Positions 34,962 through 43,984 are shown, numbered from the stretch's first letter. The stretch is 64,000 bases of DNA from Streptomyces cyaneus (GCF_004028635.1 NZ_RQJW01000006.1:434001-498000); one strand, 5' to 3'. Translations and numbers: made by a program. Notes: a model not told the origin generated them from the letters alone.

Positions 34962-35049
34962 GACGGGCCGTGACTGGCGCGCTGGGATGGACCAACCATC
35001 GGGGAGCGGCCCCTGGACCGAGTCCAGACCGAGTGCCGTGCGCCTGGGC
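34962..35049 (+). ncRNA. ZTP/ZMP riboswitch (pfl motif) upstream of glyA
   Basis: The conserved features of the class are visible. GGGCCG (34965-34970) pairs with CGGCCC (35007-35012), enclosing GTGACTGGCG and the GATGG/CCATC hairpin (34986-35000). The GGGGAGCGGCCCC block lies at 35001-35013, a variable CTGGAC/GTCCAG hairpin at 35013-35027, and the terminal CCGTGCGCCTGGGC at 35036-35049. This class senses ZMP/ZTP, signals of low 10-formyl-tetrahydrofolate, and in actinobacteria commonly precedes glyA. The ribosome site GGAGG (35078-35082) is 29 bases downstream, so translational control is plausible. Confidence 0.9.
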
Positions 35050-35087
35050 CGTACCGTGATCGCTGCACACGACGTCCGGAGGTCCCC

Positions 35088-36536
35088 ATGTCAGCCGAGC
35101 CCCTCTCCAACGAGTCCACCGCCTTCCGTGCCGCCCTCGACGTGATCCGCGCCGTCGAGCCGCGCGTGGCCGATGCCATCGGCCAGGAGGTCGCCGACCA
35201 GCGCGAGATGCTCAAACTGATCGCCTCCGAGAACTACGCCTCCCCGGCCACCCTCCTGGCGATGGGTAACTGGTTCAGCGACAAGTACGCCGAGGGCACC
35301 ATCGGCCGCCGCTTCTACGCCGGCTGCCGCAACGTCGACACCGTCGAGTCCCTCGCCGCCGAGCACGCCAAGGAGCTCTTCGGCGCCCGCCACGCCTACG
35401 TCCAGCCCCACTCCGGCATCGACGCCAACCTCGTCGCCTTCTGGTCCGTCCTCGCCGCCCGCGTCGAGGCCCCCGCCCTGGAGAAGGCCGGCGTCCGCCA
35501 GGTCAACGACCTCTCCGAGGCCGACTGGGCCGAGCTCCGCCAGGCCTTCGGCAACCAGCGCATGCTCGGCATGTCCCTGGACGCCGGCGGCCACCTCACC
35601 CACGGCTTCCGCCCGAACATCTCCGGCAAGATGTTCGACCAGCGCTCCTACGGCACCGACCCCGCCACGGGCCTGATCGACTACGAGGCGCTGCGCACCT
35701 CCGCCCGCGAGTTCAAGCCGCTGATCATCGTCGCCGGCTACTCCGCCTACCCCCGTCTCGTGAACTTCCGGATCATGCGCGAGATCGCCGACGAGGTCGG
35801 CGCCACGCTCATGGTCGACATGGCCCACTTCGCCGGTCTCGTCGCCGGCAAGGTCCTCACCGGCGACTTCGACCCGGTCCCGCACGCCCAGATCGTCACC
35901 ACCACCACCCACAAGTCGCTGCGCGGCCCGCGCGGCGGCATGGTCCTGTGCGACGACTCCCTCAAGGACCAGGTCGACCGCGGCTGCCCGATGGTCCTCG
36001 GCGGCCCGCTCCCGCACGTCATGGCCGCCAAGGCCGTCGCCCTCGCCGAGGCCCGCCAGGAGTCCTTCCGCGACTACGCCCAGCGCATCGTCGACAACTC
36101 CCGGGCGCTGGCGGAAGGCCTGATGCGCCGGGGCGCGACCCTCGTGACCGGCGGCACGGACAACCACCTGAACCTGATCGACGTCGCCTCCTCCTACGGC
36201 CTCACCGGCCGCCAGGCCGAGGCCGCGCTCCTCGAATCCGGAATCGTCACCAACCGCAACGCCATCCCCGCCGACCCCAACGGCGCCTGGTACACCTCCG
36301 GCATCCGCATCGGCACCCCTGCCCTGACCACCCGTGGCCTGGGCACCGCCGAGATGGACGAGGTCGCCGCCCTCATCGACCGCGTCCTGACCACCACCGA
36401 GCCCGGCACCACCAGCAAGGGCGCCCCGTCCAAGGCCCAGCACGTCCTCGACCCGAAGGTCGCCGACGAGATCTCCCACCGCGCCACCGACCTCGTGGCC
36501 GGCTTCCCGCTGTACCCGGAGATCGACCTCGGCTGA
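35088..36536 (+). CDS. glyA: Serine hydroxymethyltransferase
   Basis: 482 residues. Interconverts serine and glycine with transfer of the hydroxymethyl group to tetrahydrofolate. Motifs: KLIASENYASPATL, EGTIGRRFYAGCRNVDTVE, MVDMAHFAGLVAGK, and PLP Lys in TTTTHKSLRGPRGG. It is longer than the common 420-residue form because of an insertion around residues 125-175 (RVEAPALEKAGVRQVNDLSE), typical of the actinobacterial long form. Controlled by the ZTP riboswitch directly upstream. Confidence 0.96.
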   Translation: MSAEPLSNESTAFRAALDVIRAVEPRVADAIGQEVADQREMLKLIASENYASPATLLAMGNWFSDKYAEGTIGRRFYAGCRNVDTVESLAAEHAKELFGARHAYVQPHSGIDANLVAFWSVLAARVEAPALEKAGVRQVNDLSEADWAELRQAFGNQRMLGMSLDAGGHLTHGFRPNISGKMFDQRSYGTDPATGLIDYEALRTSAREFKPLIIVAGYSAYPRLVNFRIMREIADEVGATLMVDMAHFAGLVAGKVLTGDFDPVPHAQIVTTTTHKSLRGPRGGMVLCDDSLKDQVDRGCPMVLGGPLPHVMAAKAVALAEARQESFRDYAQRIVDNSRALAEGLMRRGATLVTGGTDNHLNLIDVASSYGLTGRQAEAALLESGIVTNRNAIPADPNGAWYTSGIRIGTPALTTRGLGTAEMDEVAALIDRVLTTTEPGTTSKGAPSKAQHVLDPKVADEISHRATDLVAGFPLYPEIDLG

Positions 36537-36561
36537 CAGCCGCACCAAAGCGCCAGGGACC

Positions 36562-37281
36562 TCACACGTCCAGGTCGATCAACTCCTGTCGTGGCTCCTC
36601 CCGCGGCGGTCCGGCTCCCGGCCGGGCCGCCGCGCGGCGTATCAGCAGCGTCCCGCCGACGCCGGTCGCGACCCCGACGACCAGCCCTGCCACCGCCCAC
36701 CCGGGATCACCCATCACCGGGCCGGGCCGGTCCCCGGCGGCAGCGACCTCGACCAGCCCGTCCTCCGTCTCACCGAGCAGCCCCGCCAGGTCCAGCCGCT
36801 CGAAGACCGAGCGCGGCGCCCGATGCCAGCGGATGTCGTCGTCCTCCACTTCCGGTGCGAGATCCGAGCGCACCCAGGGTGTGCCGTCCGCGGTCACGAA
36901 CAGCTGGTCCTGCCGCTGAACGGCCACGTCCCCTCCCGGAGGCCGGTTCGTCCGCGGCCAGCCGCCGACCTCGGTCAGTCCCCAGACCACGGTGATCCGC
37001 ATCGGCGGATGACGTCCCTCGACCCAGTCCTCCGCCACCCGCTCCGTACCGACGTATGTCGGCTGCAACAGCTGCCACAGGCGGGCGAAGGCCGACTCGC
37101 CGGAGCGCAACGCCGTCGTCCGTCCCGTGCCGCCCGCGACGACCATCGCCACGTCGGGTACGTCCCCGCCCTGCGTCGGCGCTGCTGCGGCGCTCGGCGC
37201 GGGGCCGGACAGGACCAGCGCTGCCGCCACCGGTGCGAGCAGTACCGCGAGCCGTACGGATCCACCCAGACCGGCCCTCAT
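36562..37281 (-). CDS. Surface-anchored protein of an ECF sigma operon (copy B)
   Basis: 239 residues: N-terminal signal peptide (RLAVLLAPVAAALVLSGPAPSAAAA), an exported domain, and a C-terminal transmembrane helix (about 193-213) followed by a short basic tail. The domain contains MRITVVWGLTEVGGWPRTNRP and WVRSD...IRWHRAP followed by LDLAGLLG. This pattern also occurs in the upstream gene, so the two are diverged paralogues. ATGA overlap with that gene. Function unknown. Confidence 0.78.
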   Translation of the reverse strand: MRAGLGGSVRLAVLLAPVAAALVLSGPAPSAAAAPTQGGDVPDVAMVVAGGTGRTTALRSGESAFARLWQLLQPTYVGTERVAEDWVEGRHPPMRITVVWGLTEVGGWPRTNRPPGGDVAVQRQDQLFVTADGTPWVRSDLAPEVEDDDIRWHRAPRSVFERLDLAGLLGETEDGLVEVAAAGDRPGPVMGDPGWAVAGLVVGVATGVGGTLLIRRAAARPGAGPPREEPRQELIDLDV

Positions 37282-38120
37282 GCGTCCCGCAGCTCCTGCC
37301 TCGGCCCCGGCTCACCCCGCAGACGGTCCAACGGCAGCAGCCGGGTGGCGAAGGGGCGTAGTACCAGCGCGAGCACCGCTCCGGCCGCCGCGCCGGGCAC
37401 CGCCCACCACCAGTCAGTGCCGTCACCCGACCCCGACCCCGACCCCGACCGGGCAGGGGACGCCCCGGTCGCCTTGTCCGCAGCGTCGGTCGTGAGGTCG
37501 GAGGAGTCCTTCGCGGCATCGTCCGCCCCGCCCTCCTGCCACCCCGGCGGGAAGATCGCAGCCGTTCCCCCGCCCGAGACCTTGCCCATCAGGCCCAGCT
37601 TCTTGAGCAGGGCGCGCAGCTGGGACGGATGATCGGCGCGGTGCCAGGTGCCGTTCGTCGTGCTGTCCAGGTTCGCCGCTGTGTGTATCCAGACGTCCTG
37701 TCCCTTGTCGACCGGGTAGACCCGGTCCAGGCGCCACGGCGTCACGTCATGGACCATCCACGTGATGTTGATCTGGCGGGCCACAGTCAGGCCTGCCTCG
37801 GGCGGCTTGTCACGGGTGCCCTTGCCCGCTGTGCCGAGCAGCTGCTCCAGCTCTCCGTACTCCCTGTCGGAGTAGTAGAGCGCTGCCGTCTCCGTGCTCT
37901 CCGGTGAGACCAGGAGCACGCTTGTCGGTCCTCCGGCCGACGCGGGCGCCGCACCCCACACCAGGAGGGCCAGGGCCGCCACCAACGCCCCTGTCAGCGC
38001 TGCCAGTTCACGGCACCTACCCCTCCAACCGGCCCCGTGCCCGCGCGATCCGCCTCCCGAGCAGCCGAGCCCCTGCCCCCGCAATCGGTCCCCCCAGCGG
38101 CCGACCTCATGTCCGCACAT
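37278..38120 (-). CDS. Surface-anchored protein of an ECF sigma operon (copy A)
   Basis: 280 residues from ATG 38120 (start uncertain; a GTG at 38126 is possible). Signal-like hydrophobic segment at about 35-60 ending ASAGG, an exported domain with INITWMVHDVTPWRLDRVYPVDKGQDVWIHT and TWHRADHPSQLRALLKKLGLMGK, a linker with SGSGSGSG, and a C-terminal transmembrane helix before a basic tail. Related to the downstream gene. The hexanucleotide repeat CCGACC (about 37428-37450) encodes the Gly/Ser run. Confidence 0.7.
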   Translation of the reverse strand: MCGHEVGRWGDRLRGQGLGCSGGGSRGHGAGWRGRCRELAALTGALVAALALLVWGAAPASAGGPTSVLLVSPESTETAALYYSDREYGELEQLLGTAGKGTRDKPPEAGLTVARQINITWMVHDVTPWRLDRVYPVDKGQDVWIHTAANLDSTTNGTWHRADHPSQLRALLKKLGLMGKVSGGGTAAIFPPGWQEGGADDAAKDSSDLTTDAADKATGASPARSGSGSGSGDGTDWWWAVPGAAAGAVLALVLRPFATRLLPLDRLRGEPGPRQELRDA

Positions 38121-38295
38121 CCGAACCCCCGAGCCAAGCGATCCCCGTGCGGCCCGTCCCCGAGCCGCAATGTCACTTCTGGTACACCGCCCGACCCGCC
38201 TGGGTTCCCATCCCACTCCGACTATTTCCGGACCGGCCTCCTCCGGTCTGGCCCCCTTCGGAGTGGCCCCGTCGGACAGGCCCCGTCGGGACCGA

Positions 38296-39237
38296 CTACC
38301 TCGATGGCTCCTCGGACGGCCTCTCCAGCGACCGCGCGATCTCCACCGCCCGCTCCTTCGACGCCACCCCTTCCAGCCGCAGCGTCACCGGCTCGCCCTC
38401 GGCCCTGTGGGCCCACAGCAGCGTCGCCCCCGCCGTCCGTTCCTCGCGCGCGTAGCGCTCCCCGCCGGTGTCCACCAGCCAGAACGTCAGCAGGTGCGGT
38501 CGGGGGAACCACAGGGCCGGGTCGGAGGTGGCGCCGTCCGGGGTGTGGGGGTCCAGGGAGATCCATTCCGGCGGTTCGCGCACGGTCTTGGTGAAGCCGA
38601 TGTCCAGGTTCGCCCGCCGCTGGTCCAGCCGTATCGTGCGCCCGTCCTCACGCCAGCACAGGCTCACCAAGAACCGTCCCGGCGGTTCACCCGTCACCGC
38701 GACCGTGTCCGGCATGCCGAGCTCCTCAGGCACCAGCGGCTCGAACCCGGCCCGGCGCTCGGCCTGGGCGAGCGACACCGGGCGGCCGCAGCCGGGCACC
38801 TCGGCGCCGGGGGAGGGCACGGCCGACGGGTCGTACCGCACCTCGACACCGGCGAAGTCGAACCAGTCGAGGACCGCTGCCCGCACCGGGGGCGTGAGCG
38901 CGAGCACCGTAAGCAGGCCGCACAGCGCCGCGGTCAGCGAACGCCACCGGACCTGGGTCCAGCGTCGCACCGCCCGCAGCCGCTCGGCCGGACCCGGCGG
39001 CTCGGCCACCGGCACGGGCAGCCGCTCGGCGAGTATCTGCCCCAGTACCCGCTCGACCATCGTCTCGGCGCCGTCCGCCGCACCCGGCGCGTCCAGGGAA
39101 CGCCCGAGTGCCCGCAGCTCCTCCGGCAGCTGTGTCGCGTCCGAACGCCGACCGCGATCACCCGCGCCTCCGCCGCCGGCGCGCAGACCATTCCGATCGG
39201 CGCCTTCGCCGGACCCGGTGCCGTCACTCACGCTCAT
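38296..39237 (-). CDS. Probable membrane anti-sigma factor for the adjacent ECF sigma
   Basis: 313 residues. A 100-residue cytoplasmic region rich in Leu/Arg (VERVLGQILAERLPV) precedes one transmembrane helix (about 99-120, SLTAALCGLLTVLALTPPVRA) and then an exported domain beginning AVLDWFDFAGVEVRYD. This VRAAVLDWF-type junction is common in actinobacterial sigma-associated membrane proteins. It starts inside the end of the sigma gene (14-base overlap), the usual anti-sigma position. No zinc-binding HxxxCxxC motif is seen. Confidence 0.72.
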   Translation of the reverse strand: MSVSDGTGSGEGADRNGLRAGGGGAGDRGRRSDATQLPEELRALGRSLDAPGAADGAETMVERVLGQILAERLPVPVAEPPGPAERLRAVRRWTQVRWRSLTAALCGLLTVLALTPPVRAAVLDWFDFAGVEVRYDPSAVPSPGAEVPGCGRPVSLAQAERRAGFEPLVPEELGMPDTVAVTGEPPGRFLVSLCWREDGRTIRLDQRRANLDIGFTKTVREPPEWISLDPHTPDGATSDPALWFPRPHLLTFWLVDTGGERYAREERTAGATLLWAHRAEGEPVTLRLEGVASKERAVEIARSLERPSEEPSR

Positions 39238-39826
39238 CACCCCCTTCCCGAGGCTGAAAATCCGGCAGCAAGCGCCCCAGCTTCCGCAGCGCGCGGTTCA
39301 GCCGGGATTTCACCGTGCCCCGGGGCCAGCCCAGGGCCTGGGCCGTCTCGGACTCGTCCATCTCCAGGAGATAGCGGTAGGTGACGACCAGGCGGTGCTC
39401 CTCGCTCAGCTTTTCCAGCGCGGCCTGCAGGGCGGCGCGGCGCTCTATCTCCAGTGCGGCCACCGCCGGGTCCGCCGATTCCGGTATCAGCGGCTGTGCC
39501 TCCACGAACGCCGCCTCGCGCCCGGCGAGGGTGCGCTGGCGGGCCGCCGTGCGCACTGTGTTCCTCGTCTCATTGGCCACGATGGACAGCAGCCATGGCT
39601 TGAACGCCGCGCCGTCCTTGAACCGGCCCAGCGAGCAGTACGCCTTGACGAAGGCCTGCTGCACCACGTCCTCCGCGTCCGCACCCGCCCCGAGCGCGGC
39701 GGCCGCCCTGAGCGCGATGCCCGTATGAGCCCGCACCAGCTGCGCGTACGCCTCCGGCTCCCCGGCTCGTACGCGTGCGATCACCGCGGCCTCATCGTCG
39801 ATGCGGCCCCCCTCCCGCGTTTTCAC
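39224..39826 (-). CDS. ECF-type RNA polymerase sigma factor
   Basis: 200 residues. Region 2 lies at about 27-95 (YAQLVRAHTGIALRAAAAL, ADAEDVVQQAFVKAYCSLGRF, FKPWLLSIVANETRN) and region 4 at about 130-185 (LEKLSEEHRLVVTYRYLLEMDESETAQALGWPRGTVKSRLNRAL). The GTG at 39826 is the longest start; a GTG at 39784 is possible. First gene of a leftward four-gene set with a putative anti-sigma factor and two paralogous surface proteins. Confidence 0.92.
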   Translation of the reverse strand: MKTREGGRIDDEAAVIARVRAGEPEAYAQLVRAHTGIALRAAAALGAGADAEDVVQQAFVKAYCSLGRFKDGAAFKPWLLSIVANETRNTVRTAARQRTLAGREAAFVEAQPLIPESADPAVAALEIERRAALQAALEKLSEEHRLVVTYRYLLEMDESETAQALGWPRGTVKSRLNRALRKLGRLLPDFQPREGGDERE

Positions 39827-39926
39827 ACTCTTGGTACACCGCTCGGACCGGATCGGTTCCCAGCTGTGTCACATCTGTTTCCGAGCGGTTCCGGATCGGC
39901 CCCCGACACCTGAGAGAATGGTGAGC

Positions 39927-40940
39927 ATGGCCTCTGATCGACCCCGCGTGCTCTCCGGAATTCAGCCCACCGCAGGCTCGTTCCACCTCGGCAACTACCT
40001 CGGTGCCGTCCGCCAGTGGGTGGCGCTGCAGGAGACCCACGACGCGTTCTACATGGTCGTCGACCTGCACGCGATCACGGTCCCGCAGGACCCGAAGGAG
40101 CTGCGCGCCAACACCCGCCTGGCCGCCGCACAGCTCCTCGCCGCCGGACTCGACCCCGAGCACTGCACGCTGTTCGTCCAGAGCCACGTCCCCGAGCACG
40201 CCCAGCTCGCCTGGGTCATGAACTGCTTCACCGGCTTCGGCGAGGCGTCCCGCATGACCCAGTTCAAGGACAAGTCCGCCAAGCAGGGCGCCGAGCGGGC
40301 GTCGGTCGGCCTGTTCACGTACCCGATCCTGCAGGTCGCGGACATCCTGCTGTACCAGGCCAACGAGGTGCCTGTCGGCGAGGACCAGCGCCAGCACATC
40401 GAGCTCACGCGCGACCTCGCCGAGCGCTTCAACGGCCGCTTCGGCCAGACCTTCACCGTCCCGAAGCCGTACATCCTCAAGGAGACGGCGAAGATCTACG
40501 ACCTTCAGGACCCGTCGATCAAGATGAGCAAGTCGGCGTCCACGCCGAAGGGCCTCATCAACCTTCTCGACGAACCCAAGACCACCGCCAAGAAGGTCAA
40601 GAGCGCGGTCACCGACACCGACACCGTCATCCGCTACGACGTCGAGAACAAGCCGGGCGTCAGCAACCTGCTCACGATCTACTCGACCCTCACGGGGACG
40701 GGAATCGCGGAACTGGAGCAGAAGTACGACGGCAAGGGCTACGGTGCGCTCAAGACGGACCTCGCCGAGGTCATGGTCGAGTTCGTGACGCCCTTCCGGG
40801 AGCGCACCCAGCAGTATCTGGACGACCCGGAGACGCTGGACTCGATCCTGGCCAAGGGCGCGGAGAAGGCGCGCGCCGTCGCCGCGGAGACGCTCTCCCA
40901 GGCGTACGACAGGGTGGGCTTCCTGCCCGCGAAGCACTGA
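39927..40940 (+). CDS. trpS: Tryptophanyl-tRNA synthetase
   Basis: 337 residues, class I synthetase. HIGH-type motif in TAGSFHLGNYLGAVRQW and KMSKS motif in IKMSKSASTPKGL; the tryptophan pocket segment FYMVVDLHAIT and VGEDQRQHIELTRDLAERFN are also present. Start at ATG 39927 (MASDRPR), with ATG 39918 three codons upstream as an alternative. Divergent from the ECF sigma gene. Confidence 0.96.
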   Translation: MASDRPRVLSGIQPTAGSFHLGNYLGAVRQWVALQETHDAFYMVVDLHAITVPQDPKELRANTRLAAAQLLAAGLDPEHCTLFVQSHVPEHAQLAWVMNCFTGFGEASRMTQFKDKSAKQGAERASVGLFTYPILQVADILLYQANEVPVGEDQRQHIELTRDLAERFNGRFGQTFTVPKPYILKETAKIYDLQDPSIKMSKSASTPKGLINLLDEPKTTAKKVKSAVTDTDTVIRYDVENKPGVSNLLTIYSTLTGTGIAELEQKYDGKGYGALKTDLAEVMVEFVTPFRERTQQYLDDPETLDSILAKGAEKARAVAAETLSQAYDRVGFLPAKH

Positions 40941-41065
40941 GCCCGTACAGCGCTGCATATCACTACGGTTGCGCCTGCCCGCAGCCCGGCCGTAGCCGTA
41001 CAGTCGATAGCCGAGTGGCTGCCACGGCGGCCACTCACGCTCACCAACAGACGACAGGAGATGAC

Positions 41066-41644
41066 GTGGGGACCGTAACGATCGGCGTGTCGATCGCGGT
41101 CCCGGAGCCTCACGGCAGCCTGCTCCAGGAGCGGCGCGCGGGCTTCGGCGACGCCGCGGCTCACGGCATCCCCACGCACGTCACGCTGCTGCCGCCGACA
41201 GAGGTCGACGCCTCGCTGCTGCCCGCGATCGAGGACCACCTCGTCGAGGTCGCGGCCGCCGGCCGTGCCTTCCCCATGCGGCTGTCCGGCACCGGCACCT
41301 TCCGGCCCCTCTCACCCGTCGTCTTCGTCCAGGTCGTCGAGGGCGCCGAGGCCTGCACCTGGCTGCAGAAGCAGGTCCGTGACGCCTCTGGGCCCGTGGC
41401 ACGCGAACTGCAGTTCCCGTACCACCCGCATGTCACGGTCGCGCACGGAATCGACGACGAGTCGATGGACCGCGCCTTCGAAGAACTGGCCGACTACCAG
41501 GCCGGATGGCCCTGCACCGGCTTCGCCCTCTACGAACAGGGCGCCGACGGCGTGTGGCGCAAGCTGAAGGACTTCACCTTCGGGGGCACGGTGGTTCCGC
41601 CGCAGGCGGGCCATGTGGAGCACGGGTCCATCCCGGCGAGTTAG
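41066..41644 (+). CDS. 2'-5' RNA ligase-superfamily protein
   Basis: 192 residues. Both HxT catalytic motifs of the 2H phosphoesterase/ligase family are visible: HVTLLPPTEV near residue 33 and HVTVAHGIDD near residue 122. Start GTG 41066 has GGAG 5 bases upstream. Members act as 2'-5' ligases or cyclic phosphodiesterases on RNA; which applies here cannot be told. Confidence 0.9.
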   Translation: MGTVTIGVSIAVPEPHGSLLQERRAGFGDAAAHGIPTHVTLLPPTEVDASLLPAIEDHLVEVAAAGRAFPMRLSGTGTFRPLSPVVFVQVVEGAEACTWLQKQVRDASGPVARELQFPYHPHVTVAHGIDDESMDRAFEELADYQAGWPCTGFALYEQGADGVWRKLKDFTFGGTVVPPQAGHVEHGSIPAS

Positions 41645-41769
41645 CTCCGCTGGTCGGGCCGCGAGTGGGGTGCCACGGTTTGCCGTCGAGCGTCTGCCTC
41701 GCCGTTGTGGTTGGTCGCGCCCGCGCCGCGGAGCCGCATTTGGACACAGCCTCGCGCCCCCTGGGCGCT

Positions 41770-42525
41770 TCAGATCGGTAGGCGGCGGAACAGCCCGCGC
41801 GGCGCATGCCGCAGTGCCGACATCACCAGTCGGAGCGCGCCCGGGACCCACACCGTCTCCGAGCGTCGGCGCAGGCCCACTTCGATGGCCGTCGCGACCG
41901 CCTCCGGGGTGGTCGCGAAGGGGGCTTCCGCCAGGCCGGTGGTCATCTTCGAGCGTACGAATCCGGGGCGTACGACCATGACGTGCACGCCCGTTCCATG
42001 CAGTGCGTCGCCCAGGCCCTGGGAGAAGGCGTCGAGGCCGGCCTTGCTGGAGCCGTAGATGAAGTTGGCGCGGCGGGCCCGCTCACCGGCGACCGAGGAG
42101 AGGACGACGAGCGAGCCGTGGCCCTGGGACTGGAGGGCGCCGGCGCTGACCAGGCTCGCCGACACGGCGCCCGTGTAGTTGGTCTGGGCGACGCGTACCG
42201 CGTTCAGCGGCTCACGCTCGTCGCGCGCCTGGTCGCCGAGGACTCCGAAGGCGAGGAGCACCATGTCGATGTCGCCCTCCGCGAAGACCTTGCCGAGCAC
42301 CGCCTCGTGGGACTCGGGGTCGAGCGCGTCGAAGGCCACGGTGTGCACGTCGGCACCCAGGGCGCGCAGCTCGGCCGCGGACTGCTCAAGGGCGGGCGAC
42401 GGACGGCCCGCCAGCCAGACCGTGCGGGTACGGCGCGCGATCAGGCGGCGTGCGGTGGCCAGCGCGATCTCGGACGTACCGCCGAGGACGAGCAGGGACT
42501 GGGGGATGCCGAAGGCGTCCTTCAC
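41770..42525 (-). CDS. dprE2: Decaprenylphosphoryl-2-keto-ribose reductase-like SDR
   Basis: 251 residues, short-chain dehydrogenase. NAD(P) loop LVLGGTSEIALATARRL, catalytic Tyr-Lys in YGSSKAGLDAF, and VVLSSVAGERARRANFIYG typical of DprE2. With DprE1 it epimerises decaprenylphosphoryl ribose to the arabinose form by reducing the 2-keto intermediate. GTG start 42525 has AGGAG upstream. Lies downstream of dprE1 on the same strand with a 103-base repeat-filled gap. Confidence 0.92.
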   Translation of the reverse strand: MKDAFGIPQSLLVLGGTSEIALATARRLIARRTRTVWLAGRPSPALEQSAAELRALGADVHTVAFDALDPESHEAVLGKVFAEGDIDMVLLAFGVLGDQARDEREPLNAVRVAQTNYTGAVSASLVSAGALQSQGHGSLVVLSSVAGERARRANFIYGSSKAGLDAFSQGLGDALHGTGVHVMVVRPGFVRSKMTTGLAEAPFATTPEAVATAIEVGLRRRSETVWVPGALRLVMSALRHAPRGLFRRLPI

Positions 42526-42540
42526 GACAGCTCCTAGAGG

Positions 42541-42625
42541 GATCTGAGAGTCCGAGGGATCTGAGGGGCCGAGGAATCTGAGGGTTCGAGAGATCTGAGG
42601 GTTCGAGAGATCTGAGGGTCCGAGA
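42541..42625 (-). repeat. Five tandem 17-bp repeats between dprE1 and dprE2
   Basis: Five 17-base units, consensus GATCTGAGGGTTCGAGA on the plus strand, fill the gap between the dprE1 stop (42629) and the dprE2 start (42525); a sixth decayed copy runs into the end of dprE1. Units 3 to 5 differ at one or two bases. The array is intercistronic and would be part of the dprE1-dprE2 transcript. Confidence 0.93.
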
Positions 42626-42628
42626 GTT

Positions 42629-43984
42629 CTAAAGGCCGAGGCGGCGGGCCAGGTCCGACACGAACACCCCGCGCGGGTCGAGCTCCGCGCGCAGCGCGCG
42701 GAAGTCGTGCAGGCGGGGGTACATCGCGGCGAGCAGGTCGGGCCGTAGCCGGGAGTCCTTGGCGAGGTAGACCCGCCCGCCTGCCGTGGCCACCTCCTCG
42801 TCCAGCTCGTCGAGGAGAGCGGCGAGGCCGGGCAGGCCGGCCGGGATGTCCAGGGCCAGCGTCCAGCCGGGGACGGGGAAGGAGAGCCAGCCGGGATCGG
42901 CGTCTCCGAAACGCTTGAGGACGGCCAGGAAGGACGGGCAGCGGTGCTCGGAGATGCGCCGCACGATCCGGCGCAGGGCGTCCTCCTGGCCGTGTCCGAC
43001 GACGAACTGGTACTGCACGAAGCCGCCCCGGCCGTAGATCCGGTTCCAGTGGGGGACGCCGTCCAGCGGGTGGAAGAAGGCGGAGAGCCTCTGCAGTTCG
43101 CCGGTACGCGCGCGTGGAGCCTTGCGGTACCAGAGCTCGTTGAACCAGCCGACCGTCCGGCGGCTCAGCAGTCCTTCCGGCAGGAAGGCGGGCGCGGCGG
43201 GCAGGCGGGAGGGGCGGAAGGCGAGCGGCTCTCTACGCGCGCGCGTGCCTTCACGCAGCGCCTCCAGGGGCGCGTGGTCGCCGCGCGTGAGCACCGCGCG
43301 GCCCGTCGCCGCGCCGCGCGCCAGCAGGTCGATCCACGCGACCGAGTAGCGGTAGTGCTCGTCGGTGGCGACCAGGCGTGCCATCAGGTCGTCGAGGTCC
43401 CGCGCGCGTTCCGTGTCGACCGACATCAGCGAGGTCTCCACCGGCTGGAGTTGGACCGTCGCGGTCAGGATCACGCCGGTCAGGCCCATGCCGCCGGTGG
43501 TGGCGTCGAACAGGGGTGTGCCGCGGCGGACGGTGCGGATCTCGCCGTCGGCGGTGAGGAGCTCCAGGGACAGGACGTGGCGGGAGAAGGAGCCCGAGAC
43601 GTGGTGGTTCTTGCCGTGGATGTCGGCGCCGATCGCTCCGCCGACCGTCACATAGCGGGTGCCGGGCGTCACCGGCACGAACCAGCCGAGCGGCAGCAGC
43701 ACTTCCATCAGCCGGTGCAGGGAGACACCCGAGTCGCACAGCACGGTGCCGCCGTCGGCGTCGATCGCGTGGACGCGGTCCAGGCCCGTCATGTCGAGCA
43801 CCGCGCCCCCGGCGTTCTGCGCCGCGTCCCCGTACGCCCGCCCCAGGCCCCTCGGGATGCCCCCGCGGGCCCCACAGCCCCGAACGGCTGCCGCGGCCTC
43901 CTCGTACGTCCGTGGGCGGATCAGACGGGCGGTGGTGGGGGCGGTGCGGCCCCATCCCGTGACGGAGACGGTGTCGGCAGGCAT
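42629..43984 (-). CDS. dprE1: Decaprenylphosphoryl-ribose 2'-oxidase
   Basis: 451 residues from ATG 43984. FAD-linked oxidase: PRGLGRAYGDAAQNAGG, the VPVTPGTRYVTVGGAIGADIHGKNHH flavin-binding stretch and FDATTGGMGLTGVI. The C-terminal half includes FVQYQFVVG and RCPSFLAVLKRFG (Cys349, Lys357). It makes the 2-keto intermediate that DprE2 reduces. In mycobacteria this feeds arabinogalactan. The start has only a weak ribosome site. Confidence 0.94.
   Translation of the reverse strand: MPADTVSVTGWGRTAPTTARLIRPRTYEEAAAAVRGCGARGGIPRGLGRAYGDAAQNAGGAVLDMTGLDRVHAIDADGGTVLCDSGVSLHRLMEVLLPLGWFVPVTPGTRYVTVGGAIGADIHGKNHHVSGSFSRHVLSLELLTADGEIRTVRRGTPLFDATTGGMGLTGVILTATVQLQPVETSLMSVDTERARDLDDLMARLVATDEHYRYSVAWIDLLARGAATGRAVLTRGDHAPLEALREGTRARREPLAFRPSRLPAAPAFLPEGLLSRRTVGWFNELWYRKAPRARTGELQRLSAFFHPLDGVPHWNRIYGRGGFVQYQFVVGHGQEDALRRIVRRISEHRCPSFLAVLKRFGDADPGWLSFPVPGWTLALDIPAGLPGLAALLDELDEEVATAGGRVYLAKDSRLRPDLLAAMYPRLHDFRALRAELDPRGVFVSDLARRLGL

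Noticed and set aside
35091..36548. Long minus-strand frame opposite glyA
   Set aside because: Antisense to an unmistakable serine hydroxymethyltransferase; composition is GC-driven and no domain is recognisable.
37428..37450. CCGACC hexanucleotide repeat as a regulatory element
   Set aside because: It lies in frame in a Gly/Ser linker before a transmembrane helix and is explained by the coding sequence.
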